From Bacteroidia bacterium (GTDB taxonomy: Bacteria; Bacteroidota; Bacteroidia; Chitinophagales; Saprospiraceae): a stretch of DNA of 64,000 nucleotides. Position 1 is the stretch's first letter; every line of letters begins with the position of its first letter. This document shows, piece after piece, positions 10,384-18,586 of the stretch. Under the pieces are notes generated by a model. It saw only the letters and a program-made list of their open reading frames with translations. It did no database searches and was not told the DNA's origin. Where the stretch lies: the NCBI GenBank assembly GCA_030429045.1, contig JAUIEA010000004.1, forward strand, positions 1 to 64,000, written 5' to 3'. The translations under genes and the position numbers were made by a program.

Positions 10384-10553
10384 TGCGGCGACCTGCATTC
10401 GTATTACGTCAGGACACAGTGTTAACGAGAATGCAAAGCAGTACAGGACAATCATCGTGAGATTCATTTTGGACGGATCACTGGATTACGGCCCGACACC
10501 CATCCGCGGATATTCAGTTGATTCTATTGAGGATCAGGCTGATGGGTGCTTGC

Positions 10554-10593
10554 TTTGATTGTTATTTTCGAAAGTGATAGAATTTTTTTCTAT
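10554..10593 (+). promoter_or_regulatory. Possible Bacteroidota promoter with inverted repeat upstream of second SulP gene
   Basis: A TTTG at 10554-10557 lies 20 bases before a TAGAATTT element, roughly matching the Bacteroidota -33/-7 spacing although the -7 box is imperfect. The -7 region is also an inverted repeat (ATAGAA-N5-TTCTAT, 10577-10593). The gene start follows 11 bases later. This is a weak prediction. Confidence 0.3.
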
Positions 10594-10604
10594 GTTTAGC
10601 GAAC

Positions 10605-12374
10605 ATGGGAAAAATACAAGCCTGGGCATCTACACTTTCACTGAAGAATTTTCGCGGTGACCTGTTTGGGGGTCTGACTGCGGGAATCGTGGCGCTGCCG
10701 CTTGCGCTGGCTTTCGGAGAGCAGACCGAGCTGGGTGCCATTGCCGGTCTCTATGGTGCCATCGCCCTGGGGATCATCGCTGCCCTGTTCGGTGGCACGT
10801 TTACCCAGATCAGTGGTCCGACAGCACCCATGACCGTGGTATCTGCTGTTGTGATCACGGAAGCACTCCAATACACAGGAAGTCTTGAAGCGGGCATTCC
10901 ATTCATTTTCGCCACCTTTTTTCTGGCGGGGATCATGGAAAGCCTGATGGGGGTGTTCAAGCTGGGAAAATATATTCGGTTCATTCCCTATTCTGTGGTT
11001 TCCGGCTTCATGAGCGGGATCGGGTTGATCATTATCATCACCCAGTTATTTCCATTCCTGGGCGTACATGCTCCTTCCGGTGGACCACTGGGCACATTCC
11101 GTGCCCTGCATGAAATACCCGAGGCCTTCAACTTCTGGAGTGTCCTCATCGCCATCGCCACCATCGTCATCATTTACGGATTCCCGCGGGTCACCAGGAA
11201 GGTGCCTTCCGCCCTGGTTGCACTGATCGTCCTGACACTCGTGACCTATTTCTTTTTCAAGCCGGATGTGATCCTTCAACTGGATTCGGAGGGTCCGATA
11301 CCGGTCGGACTGCCCAAGATCCAACTTGGATTGTTTGCTGTATTTGCAGATTGGGAGCACTGGCTGCATATTTTTGAATATGCCCTTACCCTGGCCTTTC
11401 TGGGTGGGATCGATTCATTGCTCACCTCTGTGGTGGCCGATAACATGACCAAAACCCGACATGACAGTGACCAGGAACTGATCGGCCAGGGATTGGGCAA
11501 TATGGGTGCGGCTCTGATCGGCGGCCTGCCCGGGGCCGGCGCTACGATGCGGACGGTCATCAATATCCGTACCGGAGGGAAAACCCGGATCTCAGGGTTG
11601 GTTGCCGGTGTTTTTCTGGTGGTCGTCCTGCTTGGACTAGGGCCTGTTGTGGGTCATGTCCCCAATGCCGTGTTGGCCGGTATCCTGATCACGGTGGGCA
11701 TCGGGATCATCGATTATAAAGGAATGCGCCATTTGTCCAAGATCCCCAAGGCAGATGCGATCGTGATGATCATCGTCTTGCTGTTGACCGTATTCGTGGA
11801 CCTGCTGGTCGCGGTAGCTGCAGGGATGGTCATGGCCGCCATCCTTTTCATGAAGAATATTTCGGATGTCATTGAGAATAAGGCCTACTCTTCACCCCTG
11901 CAGGACTTTGCCCGTGAACAGACCTGGACGGATGAGAAAAACTTCCTTGAGAAGTATGGTCAACACGTCTATATCAAACACCTGGATGGACCACTCTTTT
12001 TCGGCTTTGCCACCCGATTCAAACAAATGGTGGAGGCCCTGCCATCCGTGCGCTATGTGGTCATCCGGATGGACCGGGTGCCCTATGTCGATCAATCCGG
12101 CCTGTATGCATTGGAAGAGGCTGTTCAGGGATTACTGGATCGGAATATTCGGGTCTCCTTTACAGGCTTGCACGGTCAACCCAAGGACATGCTGGAAGGG
12201 ATCAACCTGGTTCCCGGACTGGTGAGTACGAAAAAATGTTTCCCTGATTTCAATTCCTGCGCCAACTGGATCCTCGACGAATTGAACAATGCGCCGGCTG
12301 ATGAGAAAGGTCTGATGGGCATATTCGGGAAATGTGAACACCGGGCATCCCTCATCCTGATGCTGTATATTTGA
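10605..12374 (+). CDS. SulP/SLC26-family anion transporter with STAS domain (second of tandem pair)
   Basis: A 589-residue permease with a membrane core (residues ~15-420; FRGDLFGGLTAGIVALPLALAFG at the start, SGPTAPMTVVSAVV as the anion-site motif) and a full cytoplasmic STAS domain (~445-555). The STAS loop contains YVDQSGLYALEEA, where relatives have D-x-S/T-G. It is clearly diverged from the preceding SulP gene, so the pair is not a recent duplication. Likely substrate is sulfate or bicarbonate. The ABC ATPase starts 4 bases after its stop, implying one operon. Confidence 0.9.
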   Translation: MGKIQAWASTLSLKNFRGDLFGGLTAGIVALPLALAFGEQTELGAIAGLYGAIALGIIAALFGGTFTQISGPTAPMTVVSAVVITEALQYTGSLEAGIPFIFATFFLAGIMESLMGVFKLGKYIRFIPYSVVSGFMSGIGLIIIITQLFPFLGVHAPSGGPLGTFRALHEIPEAFNFWSVLIAIATIVIIYGFPRVTRKVPSALVALIVLTLVTYFFFKPDVILQLDSEGPIPVGLPKIQLGLFAVFADWEHWLHIFEYALTLAFLGGIDSLLTSVVADNMTKTRHDSDQELIGQGLGNMGAALIGGLPGAGATMRTVINIRTGGKTRISGLVAGVFLVVVLLGLGPVVGHVPNAVLAGILITVGIGIIDYKGMRHLSKIPKADAIVMIIVLLLTVFVDLLVAVAAGMVMAAILFMKNISDVIENKAYSSPLQDFAREQTWTDEKNFLEKYGQHVYIKHLDGPLFFGFATRFKQMVEALPSVRYVVIRMDRVPYVDQSGLYALEEAVQGLLDRNIRVSFTGLHGQPKDMLEGINLVPGLVSTKKCFPDFNSCANWILDELNNAPADEKGLMGIFGKCEHRASLILMLYI

Positions 12375-12377
12375 TCC

Positions 12378-13016
12378 ATGATCCGAGCAAAAGGATTGAC
12401 CTATCAATATTCCGGTGGATCCCTGATGTCCTTCCCGGATATTCAATGTGAGGCAGGTGATCAACTGTTGATCCTCGGTGAATCCGGATCAGGCAAAACC
12501 ACGCTACTGCAAATCCTTTCCGGGCTGCGACAACCCCAGACTGGTTCGGTCAGCATTCACGGGACCGACCTGCAGGCGGTTCCCCGAAGGAAACAGGACC
12601 AGTTTCGCGGAAAGCATGTTGGGCTGGTTTTTCAGACACCCCATTTTCTGCAGGCCTTGAATGTGGAGGAGAATGTAGCCCTGGCACAGCGACTGGCGGG
12701 TCAGAAGATCGATCTGCCAGAAGTTCGTGATCTGCTGGAGCGATTGGGTTTGGCCCACCGGATCCATGCCTATCCCCGTCATTGCAGCCAGGGTGAACAG
12801 CAGCGCATTTCCCTGGCCAGGGCCTTGATCAATCAACCGGATATCCTGCTGGCAGATGAGCCGACCAGCGCATTGGACGACCGCCATTGCCTGGAGGTGT
12901 GCGGATTGTTGGAGGCACATGCCTCGGAAAGTCGTTCGGCATTGATCATCGTCACCCACGACCAGCGAATAAAGGATCGGATTCCTCACACCATTACCCT
13001 GGAACGCCATGTATAG
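12378..13016 (+). CDS. ABC transporter ATP-binding protein (LolD/MacB type)
   Basis: A 212-residue ATPase subunit. Walker A is GESGSGKT (34-41), the ABC signature is CSQGEQQRISLARAL, and Walker B is ILLADEPTSALDD, followed by the H-loop His in IIVTHDQR. Size and sequence fit the LolD/FtsE/MacB class that pairs with FtsX-like permeases. The downstream permease overlaps its last 8 bases, so the two form one transporter, probably a mechanotransmission-type complex acting on envelope substrates. Confidence 0.92.
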   Translation: MIRAKGLTYQYSGGSLMSFPDIQCEAGDQLLILGESGSGKTTLLQILSGLRQPQTGSVSIHGTDLQAVPRRKQDQFRGKHVGLVFQTPHFLQALNVEENVALAQRLAGQKIDLPEVRDLLERLGLAHRIHAYPRHCSQGEQQRISLARALINQPDILLADEPTSALDDRHCLEVCGLLEAHASESRSALIIVTHDQRIKDRIPHTITLERHV

Positions 13017-14223
13017 CCTCTGGTTGAGCTGGAAACACCTGGTGTACAAGCCGGCCCAGTTGACCCTCAATCTGGTCTTGCTGGCCCTCAGCACTGGGTT
13101 GATCGCCGGGGTCTTCCTGTTTGACAGGATGATCACCGAACGACTGGATCGGAACCTGGCCGGTATTGACCTGGTGATCGGTGCCAAGGGCAGTCCACTC
13201 CAGTTGATCCTGTCCGGGATGTACCACCTGGATGTGCCAACTGGAAACATATCCCTGCAAACCGCGAAGCCCTTCCTTCGACCCGGGCATCCGTTGATCA
13301 GCCGGGCTGTTCCGCTGTCCTTGGGCGACAGTTATCAGGGGTATCGCATTGTCGGGACCGATACCGCTTTCTATGCCTTGTATGACCTGGAATTAGCCGT
13401 TGGGAGTCAACAGAAAGCGGCCATGGATATTGTCGCCGGAGCCGGTGTGGCCAGGGCCCTGGGTTTAACGATCGGCCAAACCTTTCAAAGTGTTCATGGA
13501 CTGGACGACAATGAAGACCTGATACACGAGGATGGTCCGGGATTCCGGATCGTCGGCATTCTTCAACCCAGCGGTTCGGTTGCTGATCAACTGTTGCTGA
13601 CACCACTGGAAAGTGTGTGGCTGGTCCATGATCACGGCCATGGAGATCATGATCATGCTGCGGAAGACGAAGCTGAAGATCGGGAGATCACCACCTTGCT
13701 GATCCAATACAAGGTGCGGAATCATCTGACCTTGAACCTGCCCCGGAATATCAATGAAAATACGGACCTGATGGCGGCATCGCCGGCCATGGAAATGAAT
13801 CGGCTCTATGCCCTGATGGGTGCTGGCACTGAATTATTACGCATCCTGGCCTGGATCATCCTGGCGGTTTCCGGGTTGAGCATTTTTGTGAGCCTCTACA
13901 GTTCGCTTCAGGCCCGCCGGTATGAACTGGCCCTTCTCCGCATGATGGGTAGTTCCCCCGGAGGCGTCTTCCGATTGATCGTCCAGGAAGGTTTTTTACT
14001 GGCATTTTTCGGCGGATTGCTCGGTCTTCTTTTTGCACATACTGGCCTGTGGCTGACCGGGCGATTTCTGGAGGAGGAATGGCATTACGCCTTTGATGCC
14101 TGGGTTTTCCTGCCCGAAGAGTTCTGGCTGTTTCTGGCTGTCCTGGGATTTGGTATCATTGCCGCTTTATTCCCGGCCTGGCAGGCGCGAAAAGTGGATA
14201 TTGCCAGTACCCTGATCGGATGA
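13009..14223 (+). CDS. FtsX/MacB-like ABC transporter permease with His-rich loop
   Basis: A 404-residue permease with one N-terminal transmembrane helix, a large periplasmic domain, and three C-terminal helices (from about residue 280), the usual FtsX layout. It partners the ATPase encoded immediately upstream, with overlapping genes. Within the periplasmic domain, residues ~206-217 read VHDHGHGDHDH followed by an acidic stretch, a candidate divalent-metal (for example zinc) binding loop. Similar His-rich FtsX permeases occur near metal-uptake genes in other bacteria, but no such neighbour is seen here. The exact substrate is unknown. Confidence 0.87.
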   Translation: MYSLWLSWKHLVYKPAQLTLNLVLLALSTGLIAGVFLFDRMITERLDRNLAGIDLVIGAKGSPLQLILSGMYHLDVPTGNISLQTAKPFLRPGHPLISRAVPLSLGDSYQGYRIVGTDTAFYALYDLELAVGSQQKAAMDIVAGAGVARALGLTIGQTFQSVHGLDDNEDLIHEDGPGFRIVGILQPSGSVADQLLLTPLESVWLVHDHGHGDHDHAAEDEAEDREITTLLIQYKVRNHLTLNLPRNINENTDLMAASPAMEMNRLYALMGAGTELLRILAWIILAVSGLSIFVSLYSSLQARRYELALLRMMGSSPGGVFRLIVQEGFLLAFFGGLLGLLFAHTGLWLTGRFLEEEWHYAFDAWVFLPEEFWLFLAVLGFGIIAALFPAWQARKVDIASTLIG

Positions 14224-14268
14224 TCAGGGGCCATCTGCCTGAACAGGTCTCGTTGTCCGGTCAGGGGA

Positions 14269-15900
14269 CTATTCTACTCCGTTAGCAATGATCAAAGGGG
14301 ATTGCCAGATCCGCTCTGGAGTGTAAATCCGAATGAAATATATGCCCTGGGGGAGTCCGGCCAGGTCCAGATATCCGGATGACGGGTCGGGTTGAGGAGT
14401 GTGGATGACCCTGCCATGAGCGTCGATCAGCTGAAGGGAATGGAGCGGATTCCAATATGCATCATCCGTGGTTTTCAGGAAAATAAAATGCGATGCCGGA
14501 TTGGGGTAGATCGTGAAGAAATGGCTGGGATGCTGATCATCCGTATGCACTGGTGGACCGGACAGGGTTTTTTCTTCCAGGGCAAGATGCCACCCGGGAT
14601 TATTGCCATCTCCATGATAGGCACCCCGGTAGGTCCAGTCGCGATCTGTTCCATTAAAATCATGCTGGAAGGCTGTAAATGTCAGAAATGGATCATTGGG
14701 GATAATGGATCCTTTTAACGGACTGTTCAGGACCGGAAATACATTGATGGTGTTGAGATCGGAAGTCCCATCATGGACGAAGGTATTTGTGTTCATCATT
14801 GGAGCGCTTACATTTTCCGAGAGAAGCGCTGTATTTATTCCTGAACCCACAATACGGATCGGCGTGGCATGATCGGAAAAAACGGCATTTCCATAGATAT
14901 ACTTTTGGTAGGCAGGGTCAGTATCCATCAGGCGAATGCCCCAGCTTTGATCAGAGATGACGGTATTGTGAAAGACATGAATATTCCGGGGTTGAAAACC
15001 GTTGTGGCTCTGGAATGAAATGCCTCCACCACCAGCATGATTGAGGCAGATATTGTTGTAGAATGAAATATTCCCGGTGCCCTGAAAAAGTGATTCAACC
15101 GGATTTTGCCAGAAGAAATTTCCATAGATCTCATAGACATCATTTGCGCCATCTCCCGAGGCAGGAAAATTTCCCACCAGCAGATTGGGCCTGGCATTTC
15201 CGCCGGAATTGGCATTGTCCGATTTTGACCAGACGTTGTGACGAATAATGGTTTTACCATTGAGTGTCATGCCGGGAATATTTCGACTTCCCACGTTCTG
15301 GTGTTTGATCTGCATGTTATACCCGAGTGTATTGATCACGAGGTTGTATTCGATCAGGCCGTTGACGAAGGGGGCGGTGCCATCGGAATTTCCCAGGTAC
15401 ATACCCGTACCTGCCCCCACAATGTGGCAGTGTTTAATGACCCAGTCCCAGGTGGGACACTTGGTACTGATGCCTACCGTCTGTTGATCTCCTCCATGGC
15501 CAATAATGTGGATGCCGGCGATGGTCATATGGTGTGCCCAATTGCCAGCGGTGCCTTCTGCTTTGATGGCATCGATGTAGGGAATGCTTTTTCCATCGAT
15601 GCTAAAATCATGTAATTCCACATAAGCCGACATTTTTATGCTGACGGTATTGCAACAGGCATTGCCGGTAAATACGGTTGCATCACCATCGCCAATAATG
15701 ACGATGGGAGATTGTGGCGTTCCGACCAGATCAAAGATCTTCAGCTGACTGGAATAGATGCCCGGACTGAGAAGCAAGGTGTCACCGGCGATCAGATCGG
15801 CGACTTTTGCCGAATAATCTGCCGGGGTGGCATGAATGGGTTGGGCAATATTTTTTCCCTGAAGCAGAAGTACGCAAATCAAGAGGAACAGTTGTTTCAT
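14269..15900 (-). CDS. Secreted right-handed beta-helix protein with type IX sorting domain
   Basis: A 543-residue exported protein. It has a signal peptide (MKQLFLLICVLLLQG), then a pectate-lyase-like parallel beta-helix with repeating short strands and Asn ladders (for example VELHDFSIDG, GLIEYNLVINT, VYEIYGNFFWQN, IHVFHNTVIS). The C-terminal ~80 residues (FFTIYPNPASHFIFLK ... PLIIANG) form a T9SS sorting domain. It probably binds or cleaves a polysaccharide outside the cell, but catalytic residues cannot be assigned. ATG 15900 is chosen for the signal peptide; an in-frame extension to 16008 would run through the upstream terminator. Confidence 0.83.
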   Translation of the reverse strand: MKQLFLLICVLLLQGKNIAQPIHATPADYSAKVADLIAGDTLLLSPGIYSSQLKIFDLVGTPQSPIVIIGDGDATVFTGNACCNTVSIKMSAYVELHDFSIDGKSIPYIDAIKAEGTAGNWAHHMTIAGIHIIGHGGDQQTVGISTKCPTWDWVIKHCHIVGAGTGMYLGNSDGTAPFVNGLIEYNLVINTLGYNMQIKHQNVGSRNIPGMTLNGKTIIRHNVWSKSDNANSGGNARPNLLVGNFPASGDGANDVYEIYGNFFWQNPVESLFQGTGNISFYNNICLNHAGGGGISFQSHNGFQPRNIHVFHNTVISDQSWGIRLMDTDPAYQKYIYGNAVFSDHATPIRIVGSGINTALLSENVSAPMMNTNTFVHDGTSDLNTINVFPVLNSPLKGSIIPNDPFLTFTAFQHDFNGTDRDWTYRGAYHGDGNNPGWHLALEEKTLSGPPVHTDDQHPSHFFTIYPNPASHFIFLKTTDDAYWNPLHSLQLIDAHGRVIHTPQPDPSSGYLDLAGLPQGIYFIRIYTPERIWQSPLIIANGVE

Positions 15901-15992
15901 ACAGGAGAAATCAAGGACATTATAAACGTAAAATTTACAAACTTTCCCTGACAATGCTGTCCTTGAGGTCTCTGCGAAATAATGGGGTGAAT

Positions 15993-16022
15993 GAAAAAGG
16001 GCCGACACAATGTCGACCCTTC
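15993..16022 (-). terminator. Intrinsic terminator downstream of M24 peptidase gene
   Basis: Read on the minus strand, AAGGGTCGACA pairs with TGTCGGCCCTT across a 3-nt loop, with one mismatch, and is followed by a T-run. It lies between the stop of the M24 peptidase (16072) and the start of the beta-helix gene. Confidence 0.7.
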
Positions 16023-16071
16023 CAATAGCTCAGTAACGGCTGGTTGATTTTTCTTGATTGACGAGGCTGAA

Positions 16072-17370
16072 TTATTGAAGCACTTTTGCGTTCATCAGTT
16101 CTTCGATTTCCTCTGCTTCAACGGGAATATGGCCCATCAGGTCGACCGGCTCATGGTCGGTGACCAGAATATCATTTTCGATGCGGATGCCGAATCCTTC
16201 TTCCGGGATATAAATGCCGGGCTCGCAAGTGAACACCATGCCTGCCTGGATGGGATCATAGCGGTGATTGCTGTCATGGACATCCAGACCCAAATGATGG
16301 GAAGTGCCATGCATGAAATACTTTTTATAGGCGGGCCAGTCGGGGTCCTGCTTCTTGATGTCGTCCTTGCTGATGAGGCCGAGACCAAGCAGTTCGCTTT
16401 CCATCAATTGACCCACTTCTTTCTGATAATCTGTGAGGTTGTTGCCAGGAACCAGCATGGTTGTGGCTTCCTTCATCACGCGCAATACCGCATTATAGAC
16501 GGCCTTCTGCCGGTCGGTAAACGTCCCGTTTACCGGGATGGTCCGGGTGAGGTCAGCAGAATAGTTGGCGTATTCCGCCCCGAAATCCAGGAGGAGCAGT
16601 TCGCCATCCTGGCAAACCATATTGTTTTCGTTATAATGGAGGACACAATTGTTTTTTCCTGAACCGATGATCGGGTGGTATCCATGCCAGGCGCGATTGC
16701 GAATGAATTCATGACCGATCTCCGCTTCGATCTCATATTCCATCACTCCCGGCTTGACAAAGTTCAGCACTCTGCGAAAGGCCGTATTGGTGATGTCCAT
16801 ACAATGGCGCATGATCCCGATCTCGATATCGGTTTTGATCATGATCTGCTTTTTCAGGATGGGTTGTGCACGGTGGTATTTATGAGCCGGATATTTCGCC
16901 ATCAACTCGCGGGCCATGCGGGTATCCCGTGATTCGACCTCTGGCTGAAAGCGATCATTTTCAGGAGTGTTGACATAAATTCTCTTTGCCAGGAGAATGA
17001 GCTCATGCATCACAGGTTCCATTTCATCCAGGAAATACACCTTTTCTATTCCCGACACTTTGCGTGCGTCTTCCTTGGTGTATTTATATCCTTCCCAGAT
17101 GGAGATCTTCTCATTGGTACGCTTGATAAATGCCACTTCGCGAAACGCCTCCTTGATGCAATCGGGGAACAGGATCACGATGGCTTCAGGCTGATCCAGC
17201 CCGGACAAATAGAAGAGGTTGCTGTTCTGCCGGTACTCGAAATACTGATCGCCATTCCGGGGCATCTGATCATTCGAGTGAAAGATGGCAATGGATTCAG
17301 GCTTCATCTCCCGTGTAAAACGGCGGCGGTTCTGAATGAACAGTTGTGGATCAATTGGATCGTAACGCAT
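16072..17370 (-). CDS. pepP: Aminopeptidase P family protein (Xaa-Pro aminopeptidase, M24B)
   Basis: A 432-residue cytosolic metallopeptidase that releases N-terminal residues adjacent to proline. An N-terminal AMP_N domain (residues 1-~140) precedes a pita-bread domain. The dinuclear metal ligands are visible: LLDFGAEYANYSADLTRT (both Asp), GTSHHLGLDVHD (His), CEPGIYIPEEG (Glu) and IRIENDILVT (Glu). Length and motifs are normal for the family. Confidence 0.93.
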   Translation of the reverse strand: MRYDPIDPQLFIQNRRRFTREMKPESIAIFHSNDQMPRNGDQYFEYRQNSNLFYLSGLDQPEAIVILFPDCIKEAFREVAFIKRTNEKISIWEGYKYTKEDARKVSGIEKVYFLDEMEPVMHELILLAKRIYVNTPENDRFQPEVESRDTRMARELMAKYPAHKYHRAQPILKKQIMIKTDIEIGIMRHCMDITNTAFRRVLNFVKPGVMEYEIEAEIGHEFIRNRAWHGYHPIIGSGKNNCVLHYNENNMVCQDGELLLLDFGAEYANYSADLTRTIPVNGTFTDRQKAVYNAVLRVMKEATTMLVPGNNLTDYQKEVGQLMESELLGLGLISKDDIKKQDPDWPAYKKYFMHGTSHHLGLDVHDSNHRYDPIQAGMVFTCEPGIYIPEEGFGIRIENDILVTDHEPVDLMGHIPVEAEEIEELMNAKVLQ

Positions 17371-17561
17371 GGGCTTTGCTCTCTTAATTTGCGTAAAAGG
17401 AACGTAAAGTACGGGTAATGAAGGGAATTCGCAAGATGCCTGAGGCGGAAGAAAACAAGTGCAGGCACTACGACCGTCTCCAGTCTGGACTTGTCGCCAT
17501 CACCGAAGAAGTTAGAGGGGTTCTACCGATCACCGGAAAGACGGGGTATTGCAGGAAGAGA

Positions 17562-18551
17562 TCAGGTTCCTCGCATGAGATACAAATGCGGCCCCCATTC
17601 TATGGAGCTGACATGTCGCCAGGTGTCGAGAAAAACATGGATGATCTCGCCATTCCTGAGGGTCACTTCCCACAGATACTTTTCTCCTCCTTCCGCTGCA
17701 TTTTTGTCGACTTTTTCATCGATGCCCTTGATCTCCAGTCGCTTTTCCACCCATTCAGTGCCACCATCATCAAAGAGGATGCGGGTTTTGAAGGTGAGAT
17801 AGTCCACAATGTCTGTTTCGATACGGGCACCGGATTCGGCCAGGAGGGTGCTATCCGCCAGCAGGTCTTCAATGGTCAATTGCAGTGAATCGATGATGTC
17901 GACCTCCTTTTTTTTCAGTTTTTTCTTTTTCAGGGTGTGTTCGATCTCCCTGGTAAACCGAAATGACGTACTGTCATCAATCGACAGGATCTGCTGTTTG
18001 TCGGACTGCAGATCGATCAGCAGGAAGGGCATAATGGATGCCCCCCAAATAGAGTCCACATGGAGGAGCATCAATTCACGGCGATCCGTGTACCACTCCC
18101 CTTTTGTGTCGTATTCCTTCTGGGATAACAGGGGAAGCCAGAAGATGATCTCCTTGTCATTCGGCGAGCGCTTGTAGATCACGGCGTCTGCCTGGCGATA
18201 TTTGTTGAGGATGACCTTGAGGTGGCCCTGCAAGGTTGGGTTGCGGGCATTCATCAGGTTGAGGATATACCCGTATTCCGCCGGATTGATATTGTTGATG
18301 CTATAGACACCGGCGATCTCAGGTCCTTCGATGAACAGATTGTTCTGGGTGATACCAAAGCTGTATTCTCCCGGACCGAACTTGGATTTGCGGGTGTCGG
18401 GTATTTCCAGTTCTGACGGACGGAACTGCCATCCGATCAGATCGGTGGGGTCCTGGAATTTTCGGTCCGATACGTAGGTATAGGAGACAAATTGGGCAGA
18501 GGCCATTGAGCCGGCCAACAAGAGGATTAGAAGGGTCATCCAATGCTTCAT
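17562..18551 (-). CDS. Exported protein of unknown function
   Basis: A 329-residue protein with a clear signal peptide (MKHWMTLLILLLAGSMASA) and no recognised catalytic motif. The mature part is hydrophilic with mixed alpha/beta character. A very basic run of Lys residues (LKKKKLKKKE, around residue 218) is followed by an acidic helix, which suggests an exposed linker. It starts 35 bases downstream of the GT51 gene stop on the same strand, so it could be part of the polA-GT51 transcript and act in the envelope. I do not recognise the family. Confidence 0.75.
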   Translation of the reverse strand: MKHWMTLLILLLAGSMASAQFVSYTYVSDRKFQDPTDLIGWQFRPSELEIPDTRKSKFGPGEYSFGITQNNLFIEGPEIAGVYSINNINPAEYGYILNLMNARNPTLQGHLKVILNKYRQADAVIYKRSPNDKEIIFWLPLLSQKEYDTKGEWYTDRRELMLLHVDSIWGASIMPFLLIDLQSDKQQILSIDDSTSFRFTREIEHTLKKKKLKKKEVDIIDSLQLTIEDLLADSTLLAESGARIETDIVDYLTFKTRILFDDGGTEWVEKRLEIKGIDEKVDKNAAEGGEKYLWEVTLRNGEIIHVFLDTWRHVSSIEWGPHLYLMRGT

Positions 18552-18586
18552 CCTCCAAAGATAAGGGAATCCGCAGGGTGTTTCGG

